From NCBI GenBank assembly GCA_050875145.1, contig JBNMLH010000016.1, positions 1-64,000 on the forward strand: a stretch of DNA of 64,000 nucleotides. The letters run 5' to 3'. This DNA is from CAG-411 sp050875145 (GTDB lineage: Bacteria; Bacillota; Clostridia; Lachnospirales; Lachnospiraceae). Below, in pieces: positions 51,457 through 62,800 of the stretch. Each line of letters starts with the position of its first letter. Positions within the stretch are counted from its first letter, which is position 1. The notes beneath the pieces are model-generated. The model did no database searches. It had not been told where the DNA came from and saw only the letters and a list, made by a program, of their open reading frames with translations. Both the position numbers and the translations under genes were made by a program.

Positions 51457-52704
51457 ATGAGACGTTTTTTTACAGTATTTGAGTTTGAATTTAAGAGTTA
51501 TTTAAAAAATAAATCGTTTATGATTACTACGATTATCATTTCTTTGTTGCTTGGTGCGATTATGTTTTTGCCAAACTTTGTAGATATGTCTGATATGCTT
51601 GGTACTTCTACTAAAACAGAAAGCACGAAGAAGGATACAGATGAGGAAGAAAAGACAAAGTATGGTATTTTAGATAAAAAGGGATATTTAAAAGATTCTC
51701 CATTTTTAGAGACATTCTATGAGGATGCAGAGTTTAAGACATACAAGGATGAAAAGGCACTGAAAAAGGCGGTTGAAAAAGAAGAGGTAGAAGCTGGATT
51801 TGTGGTAGAGGACGATAGTCATTTCCGTTATCTAGTATGGAATAATTCCATGTATAATGACGGTGCCGAGCAATTTAATCAGGTAATGACATTAGTACAT
51901 AAACAGGTATATTGTCAGGAGCATAATTTAGATTTTGAAGAGATGGCAGGAAGTTACGATGCACCGGTACAGTACAAACAAGAAATTCTTGGGAAAAATG
52001 CATCTGATAATTACTGGTATTCTTATATATTGGTAGTAGTCAGCTTTATGATTATTATTTTATATTGTGTTATGATTGCTACTTCCGTTGCCAGCGAAAA
52101 GAGCAATCGTGCGATTGAAGTGCTTGTGACCAGCATCGATTCCAAATTTTTATTATTCGGAAAGGTATTATCCGGAGCATTAGCTGCCTTTTTGCAGGTG
52201 GGAATTATACTGGGAGTTACTTTAATTAGTTATCAAATCAATCGGGACGTTTGGGGGAGCGCATTGGATCCAGTCTTACATATTCCTAGCGATGTGTTGA
52301 TTGCCTTTGCATTCTTTGGAATTGGTGGATTTTTATTTTATGCATGTCTATATGGGGCATTGGGAGCACTTGTTTCAAAAACAGAAGACGTCAATAAGTC
52401 TGTGGGTGGATTGCAGATGATTGTTATGATTGTGTATTTTGTAGTTTTAATGCAGCTTGACAATACGGATGGAATCATAGTCAGAGTATGCTCGTATCTT
52501 CCATTTAGTTCTTATTGTGCTATGTTTGTGCGAATTGCATTAGGAAATGTAGCTATGTGGGAAATTGTTGTATCCTTTGCTATTTTGGTAGTATCTACTG
52601 TATTTGTAGGATGGTTGGCAGCTAAGATTTACCGTATGGGAACATTACGCTACGGAAATCCAATATCTATTCGTACGGCATTAAAAAATTTAAAAGGTGA
52701 ATAA
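51457..52704 (+). CDS. ABC-2 type permease (NatB-like)
   Basis: A 415-residue permease. An N-terminal helix (FMITTIIISLLLGAIMFLPN) precedes a soluble outer loop (about 45-185) and then five or six helices, with the ABC-2 motif VASEKSNRAIEVLVTSIDS. This is the topology of NatB/YhaP, which export sodium or hydrophobic compounds; the actual substrate is unknown. It is transcribed with the ATPase. Confidence 0.9.
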   Translation: MRRFFTVFEFEFKSYLKNKSFMITTIIISLLLGAIMFLPNFVDMSDMLGTSTKTESTKKDTDEEEKTKYGILDKKGYLKDSPFLETFYEDAEFKTYKDEKALKKAVEKEEVEAGFVVEDDSHFRYLVWNNSMYNDGAEQFNQVMTLVHKQVYCQEHNLDFEEMAGSYDAPVQYKQEILGKNASDNYWYSYILVVVSFMIIILYCVMIATSVASEKSNRAIEVLVTSIDSKFLLFGKVLSGALAAFLQVGIILGVTLISYQINRDVWGSALDPVLHIPSDVLIAFAFFGIGGFLFYACLYGALGALVSKTEDVNKSVGGLQMIVMIVYFVVLMQLDNTDGIIVRVCSYLPFSSYCAMFVRIALGNVAMWEIVVSFAILVVSTVFVGWLAAKIYRMGTLRYGNPISIRTALKNLKGE

Positions 52705-52727
52705 GACAAATGTTCGGAATCTTCTTA

Positions 52728-52756
52728 TTGAAGAATATGGAAAAACGTGCTATACT
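52728..52756 (+). promoter_or_regulatory. Promoter of thrC
   Basis: TTGAAG at 52728-52733, 17 bases, TATACT at 52751-52756, about 76 bases before the ATG. No threonine leader peptide or T-box is visible. Confidence 0.7.
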
Positions 52757-52831
52757 TAATCAGAATATACGCAGTATGCGTGAATTTGTAACGAAATCAA
52801 TTAAAAAACAGATAGAAAAGGATGAAGTGAA

Positions 52832-54322
52832 ATGAATCTAATGTATAACAGTACAAGAAACAAACAGGAAACCGCAACTGCATCTCAAGCTATTTTAAAG
52901 GGATTGGCAACAGATGGAGGCTTATTTGTACCAGAATCTATTCCAGCATTGGATAAGGATATTACTGCGTTAGCAAATATGAGTTATCAGGAAGTAGCTT
53001 ATGAAGTAATGAAGTTATACATTACAGATTTTACAGAGGAAGAACTTAAAAATTGTATTAATCGTGCCTATGACAGCAAGTTTGATACAAAAGAAATTGC
53101 ACCATTGGTAAAGAAGGATGGCGCATATTACTTAGAATTATTCCACGGCGCTACAATCGCATTTAAGGATATGGCACTTTCGATTTTGCCACATTTATTA
53201 ACAACTTCAGCAAAGAAGAATAATGTAAAAAATGAAATTGTAATTTTAACTGCAACTTCTGGAGATACAGGAAAGGCAGCTTTGGCTGGTTTCGCAGATG
53301 TTGAGGGAACAAGTATTATTGTATTTTATCCAAAGAATGGAGTAAGTCCAATTCAGGAAAAACAGATGGTAACACAGAAGGGTGCAAACACAAAGGTTGT
53401 AGGAATTACTGGTAACTTTGATGATGCACAGAGTGGCGTAAAGGCAATGTTCAACAACAAAGAGTTAGCTGAGAGAATGGACAAGGCAGGATATCAGTTC
53501 TCATCTGCAAACTCAATCAATATTGGACGTTTAGTTCCACAGATTGTATATTATGTATATGCGTATAGTAGATTAGTGAAGAATGGAGAAATCAAAGCGG
53601 GAGATAAGATGAATGTCGTAGTTCCAACTGGTAACTTCGGAAATATCTTAGCAGCTTATTATGCAAAGAATATGGGACTTCCAATTGAAAAGTTGATTTG
53701 TGCTTCTAACGACAACAAAGTATTATATGATTTCTTCCAGACAGGAACTTATGATAAGAATCGTGAGTTTATTTTAACAACATCTCCATCTATGGATATT
53801 TTAATTTCAAGCAACTTGGAAAGATTAATTTATAAGATTGCTGGAAATGATGCAGAGAAGTGTGCAGATTTGATGAAAGCACTTTCTACATCTGGTGTTT
53901 ACAATATTACAGAGGATATGAAGGCAGAATTGCATGATTTTGTTGGCGGTTATACAGATGAGGCAAAGACTGCGGAGACAATCAAAGCTGTATATGATAA
54001 AGAAGGATATATTATGGATACACATACTGCTGTTGCAGCAGGGGTTTATAAAGATTATGTTGCAAAGAGTGGAGACAAGACACCAACTGTGATTGCATCT
54101 ACAGCAAGCCCATATAAGTTTACAAGAAGTGTTATGAATGCCATTGATGCAAAATACAATGAGATGGGTGACTTTGAATTGGTAGATGAGTTGTGCAAGC
54201 TTTCTGGTGTAAAAGTTCCAAATGCAATTGAGGAGATTCGTACTGCACCTGTGCTTCATGATATTGTTTGTGATTCAGATAAGATGCAGGATACAGTTGA
54301 GAAGATTTTAAACCTTCAGTAG
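52832..54322 (+). CDS. thrC: Threonine synthase
   Basis: PLP enzyme turning O-phosphohomoserine into threonine; 496 residues, the long bacterial/fungal-type class. The PLP lysine is K112 in GATIAFKDMAL, and the phosphate-binding and Ser-Gly stretch LTATSGDTGKAAL follows. The N-terminal YNSTRNKQE and GLATDGGLFVP match the family opening. GATGAAGTG-type weak RBS precedes it. It has its own promoter and terminator, with no hom or thrB nearby. Confidence 0.96.
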   Translation: MNLMYNSTRNKQETATASQAILKGLATDGGLFVPESIPALDKDITALANMSYQEVAYEVMKLYITDFTEEELKNCINRAYDSKFDTKEIAPLVKKDGAYYLELFHGATIAFKDMALSILPHLLTTSAKKNNVKNEIVILTATSGDTGKAALAGFADVEGTSIIVFYPKNGVSPIQEKQMVTQKGANTKVVGITGNFDDAQSGVKAMFNNKELAERMDKAGYQFSSANSINIGRLVPQIVYYVYAYSRLVKNGEIKAGDKMNVVVPTGNFGNILAAYYAKNMGLPIEKLICASNDNKVLYDFFQTGTYDKNREFILTTSPSMDILISSNLERLIYKIAGNDAEKCADLMKALSTSGVYNITEDMKAELHDFVGGYTDEAKTAETIKAVYDKEGYIMDTHTAVAAGVYKDYVAKSGDKTPTVIASTASPYKFTRSVMNAIDAKYNEMGDFELVDELCKLSGVKVPNAIEEIRTAPVLHDIVCDSDKMQDTVEKILNLQ

Positions 54323-54373
54323 AATAGGCTGTTTAGATTTATGGTGAAGCAGTCATAAATTGAAAATAAGGAG

Positions 54374-54402
54374 AGGGCTGTCTGTAAAGGATGGCCCTTT
54401 TT
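54374..54402 (+). terminator. Terminator after thrC
   Basis: AGGGCTGTC pairs with GATGGCCCT (one G-T) around a 7-base loop, followed by TTTTT. Confidence 0.78.
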
Positions 54403-54458
54403 GACATTGTAGAAAAGTATCTTGTATGTGAGAAGATTGATAAATGGAGGAAAATAAA

Positions 54459-55043
54459 ATGGAAGTATATATTATCCGGCATGGGGAGACCATATGGAAT
54501 GCAGCAGGAAAGCTGCAGGGATCTATGGATATTGAATTGAATGAAAAGGGTAGAGCCGCAGCAGGGGCGTTGGGAGAACGATTAGAAGGAGTCTCTTTTG
54601 ATCGTATTTATGCCTCTCCATTAATTCGTGCGTATGAAACTGCCTGTCTAATTCGTGGACATCGAAATATTCCAATCATACGGGATGATAGATTAAAGGA
54701 AATTTGTTTTGGTGTAGCAGAAGGGATTCATCATGATGAATGGAGAACAGAGGAAAGTCCATATCATTTCTTTTATACAAAACCAGAATGTTATGTACCG
54801 CCAAAGCAGGGTGAAAGTTTTCAACAGGTCTGTGATAGAACGAAAGCTTTTTTAGAAGAAGTGGTAGAACCTGCCTGGAAGGATACAAAACGAATTATGA
54901 TTGTGGCACATGGGGCTTTGAACAAAGGATTAATGTGTCATATAGAAAAACATGGAATAGAAAACTATTGGGGAAAAGGATTGCAGCAGAACTGTGAGGC
55001 AACCATTTTTACCTATGACGGAAGCATATGGAAGGAAAAGTAA
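54459..55043 (+). CDS. Histidine phosphatase (phosphoglycerate mutase-like)
   Basis: A 194-residue cytosolic phosphatase of the GpmB/PhoE branch. The ATG at 54459 has GGAGG upstream. The RHG motif YIIRHGETIWNAAGKLQG carries the phospho-His; later residues are Arg in YASPLIRAYETA and His in IVAHGALNK. The lack of the cofactor-dependent mutase length suggests a phosphatase rather than glycolytic mutase. The substrate is unknown. It is followed 13 bases later by a membrane protein. Confidence 0.92.
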   Translation: MEVYIIRHGETIWNAAGKLQGSMDIELNEKGRAAAGALGERLEGVSFDRIYASPLIRAYETACLIRGHRNIPIIRDDRLKEICFGVAEGIHHDEWRTEESPYHFFYTKPECYVPPKQGESFQQVCDRTKAFLEEVVEPAWKDTKRIMIVAHGALNKGLMCHIEKHGIENYWGKGLQQNCEATIFTYDGSIWKEK

Positions 55044-55056
55044 GGGAAGCGACAAA

Positions 55057-55704
55057 ATGAATCAGAATAGTTATGTAAATGCAGCAATGAGAAAGATACA
55101 ATGCAGTGATAAGAAAAAGAGAGAAATAAAACAACAATTACTGCAAGATGTAAAGAATGAAATGGAACAGGGAAAATCCATCCATGAGGTAATTGGATAT
55201 TTGGGGACACCGGAACAGATTGCAGAAATGTGGAACAAAAAGGTGTCAGAGGAAGAGAAAAAAAAGTTTAAAAAACAGAGAAAAATGAAGATTGTTGGAA
55301 TGATATTGGGAATACTTGCTTGCGCAGGGCTACTTATTTATTTTTTTGTTCCCAAATCTTATCCAATTGAAACACATGGCATTTATACAGAGGATCAGGT
55401 GGAGAAAAAGGTAAAAAATACGATTTCTATGTTAGATAAAAAAGAGTATCAGAAATTATATGCTTGTGGTACACAGGATATGCAAAAGGTATTGAATAAA
55501 AAAATGCTGGAGGCAGCCAAACATGAAGTTGGAGATAACTGGGGGGAGAGAAAATCCTTTGGAAAAATATATATGGCAGAGACAAAACAGAAAGGAAATT
55601 TATATGCAGTAACACAGACAACTGTGGAATATGAAAATATATCGGTTACTTATACGATTAGTTTTGATAGTGATTTGAAGTTGGCGGGATTATACATGAG
55701 ATAG
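55057..55704 (+). CDS. HAAS / DUF3887-like membrane protein
   Basis: A 215-residue protein. The N-terminal part (about 1-75) resembles the HAAS/DUF1700 signalling helix bundle, with the block VIGYLGTPEQIAEMWN. One membrane helix (IVGMILGILACAGLLIYFFV, about 88-108) follows, then an outer DUF3887-like domain (KYQKLYACGTQDMQK region to LKLAGLYMR). The start at 55057 has AAGGGAAG; the frame opens at 54994 within the phosphatase gene. HAAS proteins are often linked to PadR control; no PadR is here. The function is unknown. Confidence 0.72.
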   Translation: MNQNSYVNAAMRKIQCSDKKKREIKQQLLQDVKNEMEQGKSIHEVIGYLGTPEQIAEMWNKKVSEEEKKKFKKQRKMKIVGMILGILACAGLLIYFFVPKSYPIETHGIYTEDQVEKKVKNTISMLDKKEYQKLYACGTQDMQKVLNKKMLEAAKHEVGDNWGERKSFGKIYMAETKQKGNLYAVTQTTVEYENISVTYTISFDSDLKLAGLYMR

Positions 55705-55813
55705 TTTTGGATATTAGGTTGCATTTTGTCAAAAAGTTAGCTATTCTAATGGTGTAACCATATGGAAAATGAATGTATTAAGATAGAAATAAAAAGGAAA
55801 AGAGGAGAGATTG

Positions 55814-57346
55814 ATGGATAATCGTACCATGATACAATATTTTGAATGGTATTTACCAAGTGATCATACTTTATGGAAAAAGGTAGCAAAAGAAGCAGCA
55901 AATTTAAAGGAAGCGGGAATTACTAGTGTATGGCTTCCACCGGCATATAAAGGTGCTTTAGGTGCCAATGATGTGGGATATGCAGTATATGATACTTATG
56001 ACTTGGGGGAGTTTGACCAAAAGGGAAGTATACCTACAAAGTATGGTACAAAGGATGAATATTTACAAGCTATCAAGAGCTTGCAGGAGCAGGGAATTGA
56101 GGTGTTAGCAGATATTGTTTTGGGACACCGTCTGGGAGCAGATGAGAAGGAACGTATTTTTGCTTATGGAAGTGCCAGTGACGATAGAAACCGCCAGACC
56201 TGTGATAAGAAAAAAGTAACCGTATGGACAAAGTTTACTTTTCCAGGAAGAAACGGAAAGTACTCTGATTTTAAATGGGACTGGACGAACTTTCATGGAA
56301 CAGATTATGACGCACATAGTAAAGAAAATGGAATTTTAAAATTTATTGGAAAAGACTGGGATCAGGATGTAGATAGTGAAAATGGAAATTTTGACTATTT
56401 GATGGGTGTGGATTTGGATATGTCTGACCCAGAGGTGTTAGAGGAACTGGATCGTTGGGGTGAATGGTATTTGAACTTCACTGGTGTAGATGGTTTCCGA
56501 ATTGATGCAGTGAAGCATATTGAATTTCATTTCTTCAAGGTTTGGTTGGAAAAACTTAGAAAATCCAGTGGAAAAGAATTATTTGCAGTGGGTGAATATT
56601 GGAATGCGGAATTGAGCCGTTTACAAAATTATATTGAAAAGTCTGCAAGAGCATTGTCTTTATTCGATGTACCACTTCATTTTCATATGTTTGATGCATC
56701 CAGAAGTAATGGAACGTATGATATGAGAAATTTATTTAAAGATACTTTGGTAGAGGCTGACCCGGAACTTGCAGTAACGTTTGTTGACAACCATGATACA
56801 CAATACGGACAGGCATTGGAATCTTGGATATTGGATTGGTTTAAGCCAATGGCATATGCCCTTATTTTGCTTCGTGAAAAAGGATATCCATGTGTATTTT
56901 ATGGAGATTACTATGGGGTCACAAATAACAATCTGCCACCAGTAGCGGAATTACCTAAATTGATGGAGTTAAGAAAAAACGTTGCTTATGGTGAGCAAGT
57001 GGATTATTTTGATGATCCATCTATGGTTGGATGGGTTCGATGCGGGGATGAAGAGCATGATTCATCTGGACTTGTTGTGCTTATGACGATTGGTGCAGGC
57101 GGAACAAAGAAGATGTTTGTAGGAGAAGAAAAGGCTGGAATGGTCTATGAAGATGTAATGGAAAAAGTGGCAGATACAGTTGTGATTGGCAAAGATGGAT
57201 ACGGCGAATTTCTTGTAAAAGATGGTTCTATGAGTATTTGGATGCCAAATGGAGAAAAGGTAGAAGCGGCTGAATTGGAAGAATTGGAAAAGAAAAAGGA
57301 GGAAAGCAGGGAAGAAAAAGAGCAGAGAGAGGGTAATGAGGTTTGA
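55814..57346 (+). CDS. Cytoplasmic alpha-amylase (GH13, liquefying type)
   Basis: A 510-residue endo-amylase without a signal peptide. It is close in plan to Bacillus liquefying amylases: MIQYFEWYLPSD, GITSVWLPPAYKG. The catalytic residues fall at D231 (GFRIDAVKH), E261 (VGEYWN) and D328 (FVDNHDTQ), the same numbers as in mature Bacillus licheniformis amylase. It would degrade internal glycogen or imported malto-oligosaccharides. The ATG at 55814 has GGAGAGA upstream. It ends in a Glu/Lys tail and overlaps the next gene by 4 bases. Confidence 0.94.
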   Translation: MDNRTMIQYFEWYLPSDHTLWKKVAKEAANLKEAGITSVWLPPAYKGALGANDVGYAVYDTYDLGEFDQKGSIPTKYGTKDEYLQAIKSLQEQGIEVLADIVLGHRLGADEKERIFAYGSASDDRNRQTCDKKKVTVWTKFTFPGRNGKYSDFKWDWTNFHGTDYDAHSKENGILKFIGKDWDQDVDSENGNFDYLMGVDLDMSDPEVLEELDRWGEWYLNFTGVDGFRIDAVKHIEFHFFKVWLEKLRKSSGKELFAVGEYWNAELSRLQNYIEKSARALSLFDVPLHFHMFDASRSNGTYDMRNLFKDTLVEADPELAVTFVDNHDTQYGQALESWILDWFKPMAYALILLREKGYPCVFYGDYYGVTNNNLPPVAELPKLMELRKNVAYGEQVDYFDDPSMVGWVRCGDEEHDSSGLVVLMTIGAGGTKKMFVGEEKAGMVYEDVMEKVADTVVIGKDGYGEFLVKDGSMSIWMPNGEKVEAAELEELEKKKEESREEKEQREGNEV

Positions 57347-59661
57347 GTAGAATGAAAAGTAAATATGGAAAGATGCAAAAGTTAATTTTTTCTATTTGTA
57401 CGGGACTTTTTGCTTTTTTAACTTTTGTATTGTTATTGATCGTAATTGGCTCTTTTTCTACATTTACGGAGCGTATGCTTTCGGACGGGGTATTGCGGAC
57501 CTTGGTTAGTGTAACCATAGCAATGTATATTGTTGGCTTTTTCATAATACAGTTAATAATTTTGAATAGTCAGAACAAACGCCTAAGAACAGGAAACAGA
57601 GTGTTCTTGTTCTTAGGCATTCTTGTGTTACAGTATATATTTTTAACAAAATTGGGAAAATTGGATTTAACAACGGATTCTTTTCGAGTTATAGATATGG
57701 CGGCAGAAATGGTAAATAGCAAACAACCATTGATAAAAAATGCAGCTACAGATACAGTGATAGATGCGTATTTTTCTAAATATGGAAACAATCACTTTAT
57801 TGTTTTGTTTTTCTATTTTTTCTTTAAGATTGATAAGTGGTTTGGTGGTACGGATTTCCCTTTCTGGGCAAGAATTTTAAATTTAGTGTTTATAGATTTA
57901 GGAATTGTACTCACATATAAGCTTGCAAAAAAAATAGTAGGACAGAAATATGGAGATTTGGTTTTAGGTTTTGCTTTTTTGTGTTCGAATACTTATGTTT
58001 GGTTGTTTTGGACATATACGAATACAATTAGTGTGCCATTTACTATGGGAGTATTGTTGCTTTCCTTTTTATGGGGAAAAGAAGAAAAACGATGGAAACA
58101 GGTTATGCTGGCAATAGCAATGGGCATTTTGTCGGCATTTGGCTATCGAATAAGACCGACCGTAATTATTACGGTGATTGCATTGTGTATCTGGCATGTT
58201 TTCTTTACGGATAAAGAGGAAGGAAAAGAAAAGGCTAAAAAAATTGGTGTCTGGCTGGGACTTTTTTTGAGCTTTTTTGTAATTTGCACTGCTGGATTGG
58301 GACAATTTACAAAACAGTATTTAGAGGATAAAGAATGTAAAGGAGAGTTCCCGATCACACATTGGATTATGTTAGGGCTTTCGGATGATGGAAGATACAA
58401 TTTTGATGATGTGGATTATACAACCGCGTATGCGACCAAAGAGGAAAAACAGAAGGCGAACATAAAAGAAATTAAACGAAGAATTAAAAGTCGAGATGTA
58501 AAAGAGACACTTATATGGGCTGGCGGAAAGTTGTATACAGTATTTGGAGATGGCACCGATCAATATACACAGCAAAACACGTATCAGGAAAATCAAACGA
58601 GACAGACGGAATATGTATATGGAAGAAAAAATACATTATTTAAAATGTATTGTAGAGTATTCCGATTGTTAGAGATTTTTCTTGTTTTTGTCGGCATTGT
58701 GGAGACAATACGAAAAAAGGAGAAAAAATGGTTTTTATATCAGCTTAATTATTTAGGTGCGATGCTATTTTTCCTGATTTGGGAGGCAAATAAAAAGTAT
58801 AGTATATCTTTTGATGGCATTTTATTTCTTTTGTCAGCGCAGGGAATTTTATATATAGAGCAGTTTTTCCATCGTCTGAAAGGAAAAGTTACTGGCTGTG
58901 AGAAAACGGATAAAAATAAAAGTACAATAGATATGCTAGTGAAAAGGACTAAAGCAGGAAGAAATTTAATAGAATATGGAACTGCCATCTTTTTTGTTGT
59001 AACTTTTTTGATGACTACTGTAGTTTGTTTTTATGGAAAACAGGGATTTGTAAAAAATACTTATGAAATGGAAAAAAAGGCAGTGGCAATCCGATCTGGA
59101 AAGTGTGACGGTATTAATAAGTTGGAGCCGGATTATACAGAACTAGAGCAGAATATTGAGACTCGATTAACATTTGGAAAAATATTATTTCGAACAATAG
59201 AGCCTTGTGAGAAGGGAAAGGGCAGCGGGTATTATACGATTCAAATCATTGATGAGCAAAAACATGTATTAGTAGAAAAGAAGATTGAACCAGATTCGGA
59301 TGAACTAGGAGAAAAAGGAGTTACCATTTCCTTCCCTAAGATTGTAACGCCAGATGATAATGTGCATAAATATAAACTTAAAATCAGACGTTCCAGCAAG
59401 GAAACGGATTTCCTTGACTTTAAAATTTACTGTTATCAGGCGGTTGATCGGTATCGTAGTGGAGATTTGTCTGTAGATGGAAAGACAGAGGGAATGAGAG
59501 ATTTGGCTTTAACTGCCTATCAAAGAGAAATGGAAGCAGAAATTTCAGAAGGTGCCTATCATCGAATCTTTTTGTTTGCAGATGGAATCGTTATCATATG
59601 TGCGTGTGTATGTGCTTGGAACACATATCGGACAAAAAAAGAACTTTTAAAGGTTTCATAG
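57343..59661 (+). CDS. GT39/ArnT-like membrane glycosyltransferase-type protein
   Basis: A 772-residue polytopic protein with about ten or more helices in the first 530 residues and a soluble beta-rich part after about residue 590 (TRLTFGKILFRTIEPCEKGK), then a final helix. The first outer loop has TTDSFRVIDMAAEMVNSKQP and the second KYGNNHFIVLFFY, which recall GT-C family enzymes using lipid-phosphate sugars. No conclusive D-D/E motif of Pmt enzymes is present. The start is TTG 57343 or ATG 57352 (GAGG 9 bases before). It may decorate surface polymers or proteins. Confidence 0.7.
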   Translation: MSRMKSKYGKMQKLIFSICTGLFAFLTFVLLLIVIGSFSTFTERMLSDGVLRTLVSVTIAMYIVGFFIIQLIILNSQNKRLRTGNRVFLFLGILVLQYIFLTKLGKLDLTTDSFRVIDMAAEMVNSKQPLIKNAATDTVIDAYFSKYGNNHFIVLFFYFFFKIDKWFGGTDFPFWARILNLVFIDLGIVLTYKLAKKIVGQKYGDLVLGFAFLCSNTYVWLFWTYTNTISVPFTMGVLLLSFLWGKEEKRWKQVMLAIAMGILSAFGYRIRPTVIITVIALCIWHVFFTDKEEGKEKAKKIGVWLGLFLSFFVICTAGLGQFTKQYLEDKECKGEFPITHWIMLGLSDDGRYNFDDVDYTTAYATKEEKQKANIKEIKRRIKSRDVKETLIWAGGKLYTVFGDGTDQYTQQNTYQENQTRQTEYVYGRKNTLFKMYCRVFRLLEIFLVFVGIVETIRKKEKKWFLYQLNYLGAMLFFLIWEANKKYSISFDGILFLLSAQGILYIEQFFHRLKGKVTGCEKTDKNKSTIDMLVKRTKAGRNLIEYGTAIFFVVTFLMTTVVCFYGKQGFVKNTYEMEKKAVAIRSGKCDGINKLEPDYTELEQNIETRLTFGKILFRTIEPCEKGKGSGYYTIQIIDEQKHVLVEKKIEPDSDELGEKGVTISFPKIVTPDDNVHKYKLKIRRSSKETDFLDFKIYCYQAVDRYRSGDLSVDGKTEGMRDLALTAYQREMEAEISEGAYHRIFLFADGIVIICACVCAWNTYRTKKELLKVS

Positions 59662-59733
59662 GTATAATTGTTGGAAAAGAATATTAAAAAAAAGAATTTG
59701 GTAAATATAGGTGAGAAGGACGAAATTTTAAAA

Positions 59734-59762
59734 TTGCATTTGTGTCAAAAATGTGTTAAACT
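59734..59762 (+). promoter_or_regulatory. Promoter of the S8 protease gene
   Basis: TTGCAT at 59734-59739, 17 bases, TAAACT at 59757-59762, 56 bases before the ATG. Confidence 0.5.
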
Positions 59763-59817
59763 GACCTTGTTTCCTATTATTTAAAGTTTTATGCACAAAT
59801 TTGAAAGGAGAGAGGGA

Positions 59818-62800
59818 ATGAAACGATTTACAAAGAGTACATTGTCTTTGGCTATGGCAGTCGCATTAGGAGTAAGTGGCATGCCAGCATTGGGAGTAGA
59901 TATGGCTATGGTATCCCAAGCAGCCCAAAAGGCAGAAAAGCAAAATGCAAAGGAAAAAGACGGACATAACTTATTGGGAGAAGATTTGACCAAGCAGAAA
60001 GAAAGTAAGTATGAAGATGGTCAAGCGATTGTTATGTACCGTAATACCACTGCTAATGTAAAGAAGTTCTCAAATGGAGCAGCTTTTGGTGAGGGCATTA
60101 AAGTGGAGAGCAGTTGTACCTTTGCGGATAACAAAGAGCAGAAGAATGGAAAAGTTAACACAAAAAAGTTCACAGGAAAAGGTGGTTATACGGTATCTTT
60201 GGTTAGTTCCACAAGATATTCTACGAATCAATTGATTGAGAAATTAAAGAAAGATTCGGAAGTATTATATGCACAGCCTAATTATGTATGTAAAGCGGAC
60301 AATACCGCAGATTTTACATCTTATCAATGGGCATTAGATAATCAGGGACAGAATAATGGTACCAAAGGTGTCGATGTTGGGATAAAGGGTGTAGATACCA
60401 GCAAATATACATCCGATGAAAAAGTAATTGCAATTATAGATACGGGTGTAGACTATACCCATGATGATTTAAAGAATGTAATATGGAATAATCCGTATAC
60501 AAGTGAATTAAAGGGAAAACATGGTTATGATTTTGCAAATGGAGATGCTGATCCATTAGATGATAATGGACATGGAAGCCATTGTGCAGGTATTATTGCT
60601 GGGGATAGTACAGACCAAAGTGGTATCAGCGGTGTTGCTGCTGGAAATGTAAAAATTATGGCGTTGAAGTTCCTAGATGGAGATGGATATGGAGATACCT
60701 ATAGTGCAATTAGCGCGTATAATTACATATATACAGCACAATCTCTTGGAACGAATGTAGTTGCAGTCAATAATTCATGGGGCGGCGAGATTGATTATAC
60801 TTATGGAGATTCTGTTTTAGAAGAAGTTATTAATCTTGTAGGTAAAAACGGAGCTGTTTCTGTATGTGCGGCCTCAAATGACGGAACCGATAATGATGAA
60901 AATCAAAATATCAGTCCTGCATGTTTAAACAGTGATTATATTATTTCTGTGGCAGCAGCAAATGAGAGAGGAGAATTGGCAAGCTTTTCAAATTATGGAG
61001 CTAAATCTGTTGATATAGCAGCACCAGGAGCAGATATTTTATCATCTGTTTCTTATGATAATTTTGAACCTGCCTTATATAAGGAAACAGATAAGTATTG
61101 TAGCTATTACTTAGACTTTTCTCAAAAATTGAAGGAATGTCAGAAGGAAGAACTGGAAAGCGTTGATGTTTCTGATAACAGTATAGTTAATTATGCATTA
61201 GAAAATGATGGAGATGCAAACGTATCTGTAGAAGTATCAGATAAAGAGTATGTCAGTGCTGTAAATGGAAATAAGAATTCGCTGAAATGGAGCATAAAGA
61301 ATGCAAAGGCGGGAGAGGTATATAGCATTTATATTCCATATGAAAGAGAAGAATCTTCTACACCATATCATCAGACATTCCATTTGCGTTCAGATACACC
61401 GGTTGCAGATCAGGAAAAAATGATTAATGATTGGACTTATATGCCATCTACGATGAATATTTATGATTCAAAAGTTACGACAGGTGGGGCAATATCGGAT
61501 GAGAATCTTGGTTACATTATTTTAAATGGAGACGCAAATTATTGGTCACAGGTAGAATATACGAGGGAAAATAAAATTACAAAAAGAACAGCAGGTCGTT
61601 ATGTATATGAGTTTTCTGTAGAAGTTTCTGATAATGGAGACTTTACATTCTATATTGATGAGGTTGGATTTAGTAAACCAGATATAAAAGAAGAAAGTTT
61701 TGGAAAATATGCATATTATAACGGAACTTCTATGGCAGCACCGTATGTAACAGGTAGTATTGCAGTGGCAAAGAGTTTGTATCCGAAGGATAGTGCATGG
61801 GAAACAAAGGAACGTATTGTAAATAGTGCAAAACAGGTAGATGCGTTGAAGGGAAAAGTTGCATCGAATGGTATGGTTGATTTGAGCAATCTGGAAAATC
61901 CAAGACCGGCTGTTTCAGGTGCAAGTGTTACCGCAGATGGGGTAGCTACTGTGGAAGGTAAATTCTTTGGTTCTAATCCTTCTGTTACTGTAAATGGAGA
62001 ACAGGTTGCACTTGTTAGCAAGAGTGATGATAAAGTATCCTTTAAAGTTAAGAAAAATAGTTTGTTAAATATTAAAATCAGTACGGATAAAGGTTCCGTG
62101 GAGGAGAAGTTTTTCTTTACAGAAGGAAAGGAAAGTGACAAGGTTGCATATGCAGTAAATCGTGGTAGTGCAGTAGAGGCTGTATCAGATGGTGACAATC
62201 TGTATCTTGTTGGTGAAGATGGAAGTCTTATTAAATATGCAGTAGGTGAGAAAACAAGTTATATAGATACCTCTGAGGATTCAGGAATTACACTTCCAAT
62301 GCTTACAGAAAATTTATGCGTAGAACAATTTGATGTGACAGAAATTTTTGGTGAAGATAAGAAAACTGCTGTAAATTATGAATTAACCGCAGCATCACAG
62401 CCAGTAAGTTGTGGAAAAGAAATTTATACGATAGCAGAATTGGATTTGGGATTTGCAATGGATAAGGCACTTGTACATTTTAGTGAGAAAAAAGGTACAT
62501 GGGAAAAGGTTGCAGCCCTTCCAAAAGAACTTAAGAGCGTGAAAGGAGCTGCACTTGCTGTATATAAAAATAATTTGTATTTGATTGGCGGATATGATGT
62601 AAATAAAGAGCAGACCTTATCTGATGTATATTGCTATGATTTATCTAAAAAAGAATGGAACAAGGTTGCAAATCTTCCGGAAGGAAAATTTAATGCACAG
62701 GCAGTACAGACGAATGGGAAATTGCTTGTAACACTTGGAGGAACTGGAGATAAAGCTACTAAGGGCAGCAACAAGACCTTTATTTTCGATGGCACGAATT